DNA of 64,000 nucleotides. It comes from Plutella xylostella. Its lineage: Eukaryota; Arthropoda; Insecta; Lepidoptera; Plutellidae. The DNA lies in contig NC_063999.1 of assembly GCF_932276165.1 (NCBI RefSeq), positions 4,900,501 to 4,964,500 on the forward strand, read 5' to 3'. A model generated the notes under the pieces. It made no database searches and had not been told where the DNA came from. It saw only the letters and a list, made by a program, of their open reading frames with translations. Below are positions 1-10,177 of this stretch, piece by piece (position 1 is the stretch's first letter; each line of letters begins with the position of its first letter). The position numbers and the translations under genes are program-made.

Positions 1-83
1 GCCTTCTACCAGCACGCAGCGCGCGGCGCGCAGTACCCCCGCGCGCGCAGAACCCCTGCGCAGACCACCCCACCGTCCGACCA

Positions 84-380
84 TCAGTGTTCTCGAGGAC
101 GACGAACAGTTTAGGGGGAGGACCAGGGCTGTCACCATGCTACTCCGAACCGGGCGGCCGGGCTGCTACGCGAGGGCGCTTAGTTCGGACTAGAGGGGGA
201 GGATGTAACAAGACTGCTAACCGTTTTCCCGCGAAAACAAATCGCGCGCCGAAAACGGTTAGCGTCCCATGCCGCCGCGCCGTTTTCCTGCGCAGCTCTA
301 CTGCGCAGACCGCGTCCCGCGTCCTCCCCTTCACCCGCGCGCACCCCGCGCTCGCGCCACCGGCCAGCGAAGCCCGCGCA
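84..380 (+). promoter_or_regulatory. GC-rich island with possible non-coding first exon
   Basis: The first 420 bases are strongly GC- and CpG-rich, unlike the AT-rich DNA that follows. A TCAGTG initiator-like motif lies at about 83-88, and the GC-rich block ends in a consensus splice donor (CGCA then GTGAGT, GT at 381-382). This is what a promoter plus 5' untranslated exon of a plus-strand gene looks like. Short open frames on both strands here have proline/arginine-rich translations typical of GC-rich non-coding DNA. The acceptor it would splice to is unknown; the coding exon at 37880 is one candidate (inference). Confidence 0.35.
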
Positions 381-660
381 GTGAGTCGCGGCTAACTCAT
401 TCCCGGCTACACCACGCTCGTTTGCGCCTTCAACGTAGTGTTACAATAAGATTACCTCACTTGCATTATTACGTGTCTGTAGAACCTTGACAATATAGTT
501 TACATTGTGTTTTACCCTGAGATTGTGTTATTCCCTACTCCCACGATAGGACCCTTCTCATAGACTTTATTTTATAGGGTGCCATGTACCAAACAGTTTA
601 TTGAAATTAAATAGATATGTACATTATTTTCTTTGTTTTGGTACAAAATAAAATACTTAC

Positions 661-1607
661 ACTTGGTTTTCATTACACACGCTCAGCAACATGACCACAT
701 AGTCATTGCATAATTTGACCCACGGGTGCTCAATGCGAATTTTCAAGGCACTGGATATCTGAAAAAGAGATTAATTTTCATTAGTTATAAAATAAAATTT
801 AATTGTGAAAGTCAAAAAAGCAGTGTCAAACCAATGTGGCTATTTCAAGAAAAATCTTTAATTTATTAAGTTTGTATTGGTAACTAGCCAAATGATACAT
901 CATTGTTATCATATCATAAAAAATATAAATTTACATACAGATTTGCAGCTATCCGTAAAGATGGAGCTGCCAGCATTTGGATGTATATCTTGGTACAGGG
1001 AGTAGGCAGCGGCCTGCCGCAGGTTCCTGTACTCCACCAGTGACTTCACGTTGAACGCAGACACATACCTCGCAGCAGACAGCTTTACATTCAAGTCCTT
1101 CTGAAGCGGCAAGTCTATCATACTGTCTATGCTACTACTCTCCTCTGTCTTCTCTGTAATCAACTCAAAATCCTCATTGAACAGTGTAGGCACCGCATCA
1201 TCAGACACAAAGACTTTACACTGAGTATCGTCGAGGAAGTACTTGTTCACATCTGAAACTTTGTGTAGGACTTCCAGCTTGTCCTGATGCCGCTTTAAGA
1301 AGAGCAGATCTCTTCCCGCCAAAATTATATAAAACAGTTCACAGGCGCTATTTCTGTGGATCTTGATCTCTGTTGGTCTAGAAACGCAGTTGAGGTAGGT
1401 TGATGTCACTGTTTGTCGTTCAAACAGTTCGATTACTTCCGAGTTTGATGTGCACACTGTGATATCAATATTTTCGGAAACACAGGGGTGGCGATCGTGG
1501 AATACGAAGCATGTGCATTCGTTGGCGAGAGACGCTGGTACTAAGTTAAGTAATTCACGATTGGCACTGGAATTGCGCGATGGTCCTGAAGCATTTGTAC
1601 CCAACAT
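661..1607 (-). CDS. Host gene, first coding exons (partial), unidentified protein
   Basis: Minus-strand gene fragment of two exons. Exon 1 runs from an ATG at 1607 down to 939 (223 codons) and ends in a strong donor, GTATGT, in phase 0. Exon 2 is 758-661, preceded by a pyrimidine-rich acceptor (CTCTTTTTCAG) and followed by GTAAGT; it stays open for 32 codons plus two bases and must continue to further exons beyond the window's left edge. Reading on past 939 into intron gives a spurious tail of lysine and phenylalanine. The predicted protein is soluble-looking and mixed alpha/beta, with an acidic serine-rich stretch (EKTEESSSIDS) near residue 155. No signal peptide, membrane segment or catalytic motif is visible and I do not recognise the family. 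The two well-formed splice junctions with frame kept across them make it a real gene. Confidence 0.7.
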
Positions 1608-1868
1608 GTTTACCGTAAAATTATTGTAATTTTGTTAAAATAAAATCTATAAGCGTTTGTTTTGTTTACGTTTACAACTGACAATCATTTGACATTTAGT
1701 TAGACATTTCTACCAACTTGACAATAAAAAAATGTTCGTTCATGTAGGACTTATTTAAATTAAATTCTACAGTCCATTATTCTAAGCGCAGCATAATAAC
1801 AGGTCCACAGACCCTATATACATATATTTTTATTTATAATGCTACCACACCATTTGGCTTAGTACATA

Positions 1869-2825
1869 CAGTGAAACTATAAAGCCCTGAAATTAATGTT
1901 TGAGGAACTAAAATTTTCAGGAGCCTGGCACCATTAGAAAAGAAACATAAAAGTCATAACAATTGTTTATGTCAATAGGCGGTTGGCTGTTTTTTTGAAT
2001 TTTCTTATTTAATTATAAGGATAATCTAGATATTCTAGATAAAAGCAACAATTTACGCTTGGTTGCAATTAGGAAGATGAAGAAAAATATTCGTAGTCAA
2101 GCTAGTGAAGTTATTTATCGAGTTTTAATACAATGTTTAGCGGAGCATCAAGCTGGACACATTTTGTCGAATTTTGGAGGATGTTTACGCTCGTACAGCG
2201 TCTATGACGGGTATGTAGCATTGTACAAATTGTAATAACTCATTTTTTATTGGTACCAACGCTTCATTTATCGATAAACCTAGGTTTAGAGCCCAAGTCG
2301 AACATTGTTTACATACCACTGATTGTAGGTTTCATCTGGTTTCAGTTGAGTCAAACCTTAACATTTTGATACTTGAAGATATATGTTTTTGTTGTATTTG
2401 GGGGGCATTGTGTAACTCAAAAAGATTTTTTTATTTTATTTTATAGTTATATCGGTCCAGCGTGCCAAAGAGGGCTAAAAATATGGAATATTTCTAACTC
2501 CTGGAAGAAACAGAACTGGCCGTCCCAAAAGAGAAATTGATGTCTTTACTATGTGTGCCCTTCGTCAACAGATCCAGTTTTTTTATACAGTTGTAATAAC
2601 GTTATCTAAATAAATATTTATTTGTTTCACTATTAGCCTTCATATTAACACCTTCTAGCTTGTATAAGAGCTTTTTTGTGGATGGTAAGTTGTTTTTAAA
2701 ATAAATAGGTAGGAAGTTAACAGGCAAAATTTAAGTATCAAAGTCAGTTATGTTTCGCTATATAGGGTTGCTACATGAAAGATAGCAGTGCCCTCATTTA
2801 ATTTCAGGACTTTATAGTTTCACTG
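1869..2825 (+). mobile_element. Tc1-like DNA transposon, degenerate, TA target
   Basis: Begins CAGTGAAACTATAAAG and ends in its inverted complement, giving a roughly 27-bp TIR with one mismatch, flanked by TA on both sides. The interior holds scraps of a Tc1/mariner-type transposase on the plus strand: a short helix-turn-helix-like piece at about 2074-2215, and a GRPK-type linker piece (TPGRNRTGRPKREID) at about 2500-2560, with stops and no catalytic core. A shorter copy with the same ends lies at 4284-5958. CAGTG ends and TA targets are typical of Tc1-like elements. Non-autonomous. Confidence 0.75.
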
Positions 2826-2827
2826 TA

Positions 2828-3275
2828 ATATGTAATAATATTATTAGCGTTAAAAACAAATACGAGGCTCTGAACGTGCCGATGCCGATGAATGCATAGT
2901 GAAAGACTGGTATTATTCTGAGGAGCCGGGCGATGAATAAAGTCCGCGCCACCACTGATGACTTGCGGCAAAAGTAGGAACTAAACTACTTACGAGTATT
3001 ATGTTCCTTGATGTAGATGCAGTGATGGCGAGGACTCTCCTTTCCTGGCATAACTACGCTCCCTTTTAACGATTTTCATTTCCTTCTAAACTTTAATTTT
3101 GGTCATATTTTGGTTACCTATGCATTTTTGCATTGTCTTTCAGGTTATATACATGGTGTCACAGACACAGAACATACGTGTAAAATCTATCAAGAACAAA
3201 AGGCCGAGGCCTAATCACTATTTCTGCTTAGTGAGTACCTGCCCTACTTCCTATAGGAATTACCTAGGTACCTAC
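2828..3275. other. Intergenic stretch without recognised gene
   Basis: AT-rich spacer between two transposable elements. Only short open frames occur, none with a recognisable product. Nothing else is supported. Confidence 0.5.
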
Positions 3276-3822
3276 TATGGGTTCCGCTCATCTCGCATAA
3301 TCTTTATTGACCAAAACTCATTTCGCATAACTCGTATGGTCTAAACTTTTTTGGCCGAACCATCACTTTGCCAAGACTTATGTGGCATAAGGCTCGTTTC
3401 GTCTAAAACTCTTTAGGCACAATCTTTAAACACCTAAGTTTCGTTTGCTCAAATTTATGTTCGTCTATACCTATGTATAATCTTGTTTCTCCTAATGTTA
3501 ACTTAATAAATAATATATTAAGTAAGTATGTAGTAAATGTACAAATTGTGGTATTTTTCTCCTACATCCCGAAAATCACGATATTGTATGATCAAAAAAT
3601 CGAAAGTTAACGACCAATATAATTATTACAAACCCCATGAGATCGAAACCTAAAAATAGGTTGGCCATACCATTATTAGGCTAAACAATGTTATGCGAAA
3701 TAACTTTTTACTAAACGAGATTTATGCCATACGATTTTCGGCGTAACGAGACTTTGACCAAACGTTACTATGCAATACGAGATTAGGCAAATAAATCTTA
3801 TGCCAAAAAAGGTAGAACCATA
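3276..3822. mobile_element. Palindromic TIR element with TCGCATAA/GGCATAA motifs
   Basis: The left end (TATGGGTTCC then CTCATCTCGCATAATC) and right end (ATGCCAAAAAAGGTAGAACC then ATA) are imperfect inverted complements. Both arms carry many degenerate copies of CATAA/TTATGC-type words separated by about 15-25 bases (for example TTTCGCATAAC, TATGTGGCATAAG, TTATGCGAAATAAC). No coding region is present. It looks like a MITE or fold-back element with subterminal repeats; the superfamily is unresolved and the ends are approximate. Confidence 0.45.
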
Positions 3823-4310
3823 AAGATACCTACTTATCCCTAGAGACAATCCTAGACGTAGTTAGGTACCAAAGTGCCATGTTAGAGCGGTCGTGCTGAA
3901 CTAGGGTTTCGTTCCCGTGTTCCCGGGAATTCCCGTTCCCGGGAATTCCCGGGAAATTTGTCCTTCCCGAACCCGGGAAAAAAATAACATTCCCGGGAAT
4001 TCCCGGGTTTGATTTTTTATCGATTCTATGCTATATTTTCATCTTTATTTATCTGTTTCTCCTACCTTAAACCAAAAAAATAAATCGGCAGGCTTGTCGT
4101 CTATGATCAGAAACTCGGTTTTGTTGTAAATTATTGGAAAATCATACGTGTTATTGTTTTTGCGCAGCTGCATTGCAAAGATAAATGACTCATCTACGAG
4201 TACATCACATTGTTTCACCTCTTTCTGATTCAATATTTTCATCATCATCTTTATTTATCTGTTGGTCTTATCGATACCGCCTACAGTGAAACTATTAATT
4301 CATGAAATTA

Positions 4311-5610
4311 CGAGGGCTACACCGAAAAGATCGGGAATAGAATACTTAGGAATAAATTAGAGTGAAACCTTTTTGGTGTATCAAATGTAATGTTTTTTCA
4401 AACATAATTCCATTTTCGAATTTTAAAAAAAGTAAAAAATAAAAGAGTATTGACCATTTGAATTTGACAAGTCGGTGTAAAAAATGGAGCTTACGCGGGA
4501 ACATTTCCGTGCAATAATTTTTCACAACTTTCGTCGAGGTTTATCTCAAGAACAATGTCTCGCCGAGCTTGTTTCTATTTATAAACTTGAAGCACCAAGT
4601 AAAACGACTATATATCGTTGGTATTCTGAGTTTCGCCGTGGACGTTCCTCTCTTACCACAGTCCCTTCTACTGGTGGGCCAAAAACAGCGGTAACACAAG
4701 ATAACATCGATGCTGTACGCCAGTTAATAAAAGAAGATAGACATGTGACATACGAGCAGATTCGGGCTTCTCTCAGCATTGGTATGACAGCCATTCAAAC
4801 CATTTTACATGAAGAACTGGGTGTCAAGAAGTTAGTTTCGCGCTGGGTGCCCCACCGTTTGACCGAGGAACAAAAGTCGGCTCGTGTTAATTGGTGTCGA
4901 TCTGCTCTGCAACGGTTCAATGGAGGCAGTTCAAATGCTGTCTACAATATCGTCTCTGGTGATGAATCGTGGATTTATTCATATGAGCCCGAAAGAAAAC
5001 ATCAATCGGCAGTTTGGGTCTTCGAAGGTGAGGTCAAGCCAACAAAAGTTATTCGCTCACGCAGCGTGTCGAAAAAAATGGTCGCTTCGTTTGTATCGAA
5101 AACTGGCCATGTGGCTACGATTCCATTACAAGAACAAAGGACGGTTACTGCTGATTGGTACACAACAGTTTGTTTGCCGGAAGTCGTAAGAGAACTTCGT
5201 AAAACTAACCGGAATCGTCGTATAATCCTTCACCACGATAATGAAATGAATGCAAGCTCTCATACCGCTCGCAAAACAAGAACGTTTTTAAATATGGAAA
5301 ACGTGGAGTTGATGGACCATCCTCCGTATAGCCCTGATCTGAGCCCCAATGATTATTTTACATTCCCAAGAATTAAAGATATGCTACGTGGTCAACGGTT
5401 TAGCGGCCCAGAAGAGGCGTTCGAAGCTTACAAATCAGCTGTTTTGACAGTATCCACTTCAGACTGGAATTACTATTTCAATGATTGGTTTAATCGAATG
5501 AAAAAGTGCATTGAATGTCACGGAGACTACTTTGAAAAACAATAAAAGTAAATAATATTATGATATCTTTGTACTTTTTTTTATTCCCGATCATTTCGGT
5601 ATCGCCCTCG
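4311..5610 (+). mobile_element. Mariner element, D,D37D (mori-type), apparently complete
   Basis: A 1300-bp element between TA duplications (4309-4310 and 5611-5612). The terminal inverted repeats, about 31 bp with 27 matches, start CGAGGGC and contain GATCGGGAATA. One uninterrupted transposase frame fills the interior. Length, TA target and gene content fit mariner. It is the innermost and youngest layer of the nest. Confidence 0.9.
4484..5545 (+). CDS. Mariner transposase, 353 aa, D,D37D catalytic triad
   Basis: DDE transposase that would cut out and reinsert its own element at TA in the nucleus. Domains: two N-terminal helix-turn-helix regions (about residues 5-110), the linker WVPHRLTEEQK near 120, and a catalytic domain with candidate triad D160 (GDESW), D252 (HHDN) and D290 (SPNDYF). 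The 37-residue spacing between the last two comes from a three-residue insertion after HDN relative to classical D,D34D mariners. This matches the basal mori-type lineage described from Bombyx. YSPDLSP is present. Length is normal for the family (about 345-355 aa), with no stop or frameshift. The start ATG follows a non-coding leader behind the left TIR. Activity cannot be judged from sequence alone. Confidence 0.9.
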   Translation: MELTREHFRAIIFHNFRRGLSQEQCLAELVSIYKLEAPSKTTIYRWYSEFRRGRSSLTTVPSTGGPKTAVTQDNIDAVRQLIKEDRHVTYEQIRASLSIGMTAIQTILHEELGVKKLVSRWVPHRLTEEQKSARVNWCRSALQRFNGGSSNAVYNIVSGDESWIYSYEPERKHQSAVWVFEGEVKPTKVIRSRSVSKKMVASFVSKTGHVATIPLQEQRTVTADWYTTVCLPEVVRELRKTNRNRRIILHHDNEMNASSHTARKTRTFLNMENVELMDHPPYSPDLSPNDYFTFPRIKDMLRGQRFSGPEEAFEAYKSAVLTVSTSDWNYYFNDWFNRMKKCIECHGDYFEKQ

Positions 5611-6616
5611 TAATGTTTGAGGAACTAAAATTTTCAGGAGCCTGGCACCATTAGAAAAGAAACATTGATGATTTTACTATGTGTGCCCTTCGTCAACAAA
5701 TCCGGATATTTTATACAGTTGTAATAACGTTATCTAAATAAATATTTATTGGTTTCACTATTAGCCTTCATATTAACACCTTCTGGCTTGAATAATGAGC
5801 TTTTTTGTGGATGGTAAGTTGTTTTTAAATACAGAAATAGGGTAGGTAGTCACAGGCAACATTTCAAGTATCAAAGGCAGTTTTGTTTCGCTATATGGGG
5901 TTGCTACATGAAAGATAGCTGCGCCCTCATTTAATTTCAGGACTTTATAGTTCAGCTGTACCTAAAACCAAACAATTGATTGGCTTTTACATATGTGATC
6001 AAAGAGTATGTAAAAGCTAACGCTAGTGTGACGCCTGTCATATTTTTTTTTTATGTCCGCGTTTATTTTTTTTAAATTACTAACGCATAGAAAAAACCAA
6101 AATAAGAAGTAGGTTGAGCAATAAATCGTTGAATGAATTAATTTTTCTAAAACATTACCTCAAGTGTAATTAATTTTCTATTTTAATTACATGACATCAT
6201 AATATTATTTCAAACTGTTAATTATAATACCTTTGTTATTTAATTTACAATTAAGAAAAACAATTGGCATTTGGCATGTAAAACAAATCATTATAAGCTC
6301 AAAAATATATAAATTGAAGCTTAAAACTAGTAATGCACCCTAATGGTGTGTTGACAGCATGCTAAGTTTCTTTAAAAAAGTGAACGAATGACTTAAAACT
6401 AGTTACAAATTAAACACAATTTTTTCTACCTATACGAGTGACAAAAGTATATTAGAATTGTAAGTGTTTTAAAATACACTTTTAATACCCGAAAAAAGCA
6501 AAACCAAGCATTTAAAATAAATTCCCGATTCCCGGGAATTCCCGGGAAATCTTGAAAAAAATTCCCGTTTCCCGGGAACAGAAAAAGGTCGGGAAAAACG
6601 AAACCCTATGCTGAAC

Positions 6617-7950
6617 TCACATTAGCCACGTGGGTGGTAGTTGATAAAACAGCAAAGTGTGGCTAAAAATAGTTGACCTTTATGAGAGCCGCGCAGCGAC
6701 ACAATGGTCCTCTCAACTCAACTCCGTGACAATCGCGGGATCAATGCGGATTCACCTCTAGCTGCACGCCTGCACATGATTTCTATTGCAGGAAATAAAT
6801 TTACTAGACCGCCTGCGTCATCCATTCTATAGCTTGCCATGCTAACTATTAGATAGCCATTAATTCTGGACAATCACATGTCTACCTATATGTAAACGTT
6901 TACACAATCCACTTTTCATTTGGTGACTCTAGAGCTCTAGAGTCTCTAGACCTAGTCTAGATGACTCAACCTTCAACCTACCTACTAAAATGAAACCATA
7001 AATGGTGATCTTCCTTCCGATGGGTGTGACTGGGTCTATCCATTGTCCACTGATTGTCCGTTGGCGGTCAATGTCAATGACAGGATAGGGAGATCAACCG
7101 TGAAGAATCATGACTTGACTGTTTATAGCCGGTAGGTAACCCCTGTCCCGGTATGTAATAATATCGGATTGGTTAGTTTGCCTTGGTTGCATCTATAATG
7201 TCAACAAGCTAATGTCGAGCTTTATCTATCGGTAAAGTTCTCATTGCTCAATATTGACCGAGGATTATAATTAGGCTCAAGCGTTGAAGATTGAAGACAT
7301 TATGTAGGTATGTGTATCTGCTACCGCTGTCGTTATAAGGCGGCCGGTCGAGTCTATGAACCGACTGTCATAATCGTTGAGGTACACTAATTATTGTGGG
7401 GACACCACGAACAGCAGGCTAAGCAAGCGTAGGGCGCTGGAACGACAAAGTCAGTTAGTTCCAAATAAGTACCTATTAAGTACACCTAAATAGGTAAGTA
7501 CCTACATGTCAGCGGGATTCGAACCCGCATGAAGCACGTCTGTCCGAGTGAGATACCACCGTGTACCACTTCTGTAGTAACTAATATACCTACTTACCTA
7601 CTAATACCTAGTAGACTAAAATGTGTGAATATTAAAGGCGCACCTAAACAAAATTTCATGACATCACTTTGCGTCACGTTAGCCTTATTAGAGTTATTAG
7701 TCACCATTGTCACCCACGAAAAGTCCTCCTCGGTAATTTTGTCACGTAACCAAGGCGTGTCCTACACTTAGCGCTTGTTTGGATTATAGATTATACTATC
7801 TAGTGTAGGCATTTATTGCAGGCAAGACCTTAGATCTGTGGTACATTACAATGAAAAACATGAAAGCTACACTATATAATTACACTAAGATAGGTGGACT
7901 ATTGTTACTAGGTATATTATATATGTACCTACCCAATATACATAGTAATA
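6617..7950. other. Intergenic region; one tRNA-like patch
   Basis: No supported gene. At about 7508-7590 the minus strand contains a good RNA polymerase III B box (GGTTCGAATCC inside GCGGGTTCGAATCCCGCT), but no convincing A box or seven-base acceptor stem, so it is a tRNA-derived SINE remnant at most. The rest is AT-rich spacer with TACCTA/TAGGTA words. Confidence 0.4.
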
Positions 7951-8080
7951 CACTCACAGGCAATGAAAAAGTTCCACTCACAAAAAGTAGACACCAAACA
8001 ATTAAAAAAAAATCTAGCCTTTTCCGTTTAGGAGTAATTTGGTGATTTTCTCAGTGGAACCTTTTCATTGCCCGTGAGTG
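7951..8080. mobile_element. Short TA-flanked MITE (130 bp)
   Basis: Starts CACTCACAGGCAATGAAAAA and ends in its near-perfect inverted complement (25 of 27 bases), flanked by TA on both sides. It is too short to code. The same end sequence (CATTGCTCGTGAGTG) recurs singly at about 18477, 45465 and 60263, so the family is abundant here. Tc1/mariner-type by its TA target. Confidence 0.7.
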
Positions 8081-8082
8081 TA

Positions 8083-9339
8083 GTAGGCAACGATAAAACT
8101 ACTATCGTTAGTTAGTAGGTCTAAGATAAATGTAGGTAGGTTCCTACAGTATTTATACCTACTCGTTATGCTGTGCCGCTCTGAGCCAACCTCCCAGTGT
8201 GTCACCACTGGACATTAGCATTTACGGTTATTTTGACAACAATGTGTTCAACATAACTTAGATATCTTCACACGGTATTTTTACCTTCAAAATGCAAAGT
8301 AATTTCATTTGGAGATACCTACGTAATCTTATTAGAATGAGAAATAGGTACCTACCTATATATTACTTTATTTAAGTAGTATAACTATAGGGATTTCAAA
8401 CTTCATGCAATCCAATACCGTTACAGGTTGTAGAAGTTTTATGACAGTGAACTTCGAATGTACTCGACCTACTACTTGACGTCCCAAACACAAAAAAAAC
8501 CTATAATCGCTTAAAATTTCATCTCATTTCTGGATATAGGCATGTCCCAAGGATCCACTACTGGGCCTATTGTTAGTAATTCAGCATCTGCCAGAAATCG
8601 GCATGCTTGGTCTGCCCGCCTGAACTTCTGTTTGCGTAAATGGTGTAGGGGGTAAGTAGGAAGAAAGTACCACAGATAAAGCTCAGGTTTTCTGTAACAT
8701 TCATTATTATGTTGATAGCTATGTTAGGAGTAGTCAGGATAAACCTTCTTGTTCTAAATTAAATATTAGATTTAAAAATCATGATGAAATGGAAATGCCA
8801 TGGAAGTAGTACAGACCTAACTATTGTAGTAAGTTGTGCGTAGTAGTTATACTTATACGTTCACTTCCAAACCTTACGTACCTATATACCTAACCAGTTC
8901 AATACATTTTAGCCATAATAACCGTTAAACAGTAGGGTTTACAATAAGAGATTAGATCAAATTATTTTATAAACTCGAAGCCCTTAAAACGCTGAATCCG
9001 CAGAAAGAGCCTATATTCAACCTTCGCACTAACGCATGCGTCTTTGAAATTGTACACGAATAACTACGCCAAATTATATTATTATGATTTATGTTATGAC
9101 TTATCGAGTGTCTCATTTTGGCTAACGTTATTTAGGCCACTTTAAAATTACACAACTCAAGCGTGTATAGTTCTTACAATTTAATTTTAAATCATGCTTC
9201 GTATTGCAGACCTTTTTTACATTCGCAATTTTTAACTAGGTGCACTTTTTTTGTAGTTTTCTAAATTCGCAAAATATTTATATTCTATGAGATGTTCACT
9301 AGAGTGACCAGGCGGCGATGGTCACTGGGGCTGGGGCAG
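8083..9339. other. Intergenic region, nothing recognised
   Basis: AT-rich DNA with only short open frames that show no motif, splice context or codon bias. No repeat with clear ends was found. Confidence 0.5.
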
Positions 9340-9347
9340 GCCGGCTC

Positions 9348-9800
9348 TAGGGTTCGAAGTATCGGCGTCCGGTATCGATACCGAGTACTCATGTGGTATC
9401 GAGACGAGGGTATCGATACCGAAAAAGTATCGGTCCAAAAGTATCGATACTACTCAGTATCGAGTACTTGCGAAATAGTTAATTTTTGTTCCTTCACCAG
9501 CATAAAAATATACTTTTCCATTGCATTTAAAAAAAAGTTTTGGTGATAATAGCAAATTAATACAAAAAAAAAAATGCAAGATTCTGAGGTTTTAACGGGT
9601 TGGTTTTTTTAAGACCTTTTATGAAGGCTTATCATATTATAATGTGACGACAAAGTACTCGATACCAGCGATTTGCGTATCGAGACGAGGGTATCGATAC
9701 CGAAAAAGTATCGGTCCAAAAGTATCGAGTACTCAGTATCGGGTATCGCGAACGAAAGTATCGATACTTACTCGGTATCGAAAGTATCGTTCGAACCCTA
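9348..9800. mobile_element. hAT-type MITE with TATCGATAC arrays
   Basis: Both ends read TAGGGTTCGAA (right end inverted) and are flanked by the exact 8-bp duplication GCCGGCTC (9340-9347 and 9801-9808). Inside each end lie multiple copies of TATCGATACCG and GAGTACT words, while the centre is AT-rich. The layout parallels the element at 3902-6608 (TAGGGTTTCG ends with a different palindromic subterminal word), so the two may share a transposase type (inference). Non-coding. Confidence 0.8.
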
Positions 9801-9808
9801 GCCGGCTC

Positions 9809-10177
9809 ACGTAGTCAATTAGCGCACTGCGACCGCGCTATCTCAACGAGGTTACTGTCAGCGATTATTCCGAGCCGCACTTGGCACGCATTCGGATGCT
9901 GTCAAAAATACGCGCCTTCCATTCGCTAAGTGTCGTTTGCCAAAAATAAAGCTGCAGTGCAGTGGTGGGCTCCGGCTTGCAGCGAGACACTGCGGGCAGG
10001 CTCCATTCATTGTTATATCAGAGGAGGTCGATACCGCCGTGGAGACGGTAATACGGCAGTGACGGCAGTCGCGCTGCGCGGATGTCCCGCGGAGGCCGCT
10101 AGCGCGCATCTCCGCAACCTCGGAATACGGACGCGATCTGCCATTTGTGAAAAACTGTGCGCAATATTTACACTTAG
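9809..10177 (+). promoter_or_regulatory. GC-rich exon-like block with splice donor
   Basis: A GC- and CpG-rich block of about 370 bases, standing out from AT-rich surroundings, ends at CACTTAG followed by GTAATTTTTG, a usable donor. Open frames exist on both strands but neither looks like a known protein. It may be a promoter-proximal untranslated exon of a plus-strand gene. The evidence is compositional plus one donor. Confidence 0.25.

Larger units (their letters stand above)
4284..5958. mobile_element. Tc1-like MITE, interrupted by mariner
   Basis: Ends CAGTGAAACTATTAATT and (inverted) CAGCTGAACTATAAAG, flanked by TA. The non-mariner portion (about 370 bp) is collinear with the element at 1869-2825 but lacks most of its interior, so it is an internally deleted relative. 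It sits inside the hAT-type element and itself received the mariner at the TA in GAAATTAATG. The 1869 copy preserves the uninterrupted version of that site. Confidence 0.8.
3902..6608. mobile_element. hAT-type non-autonomous element, outer layer of a 3-level nest
   Basis: Both ends read TAGGGTTTCGTT (right end inverted) and are flanked by the exact 8-bp duplication TGCTGAAC (3894-3901 and 6609-6616), the TSD length of hAT elements. Just inside each end lies a cluster of the palindromic word TTCCCGGGAATTCCCGGGAA and variants (3911-4010 and 6520-6595), probably subterminal transposase-binding repeats (inference). The middle is interrupted by a Tc1-like element. After subtracting it about 1 kb of own sequence remains, with no transposase domain visible. 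Confidence 0.8.

Noticed and set aside
87..490. Overlapping frames of 60-100 codons on both strands
   Set aside because: Proline/arginine-rich translations of GC-rich promoter-like DNA, with no homology motif. More likely untranslated exon.
4045..4248. 67-codon minus-strand frame inside the hAT-type element
   Set aside because: No transposase motif, and too short and low-complexity at the start to call. Possibly a decayed fragment.
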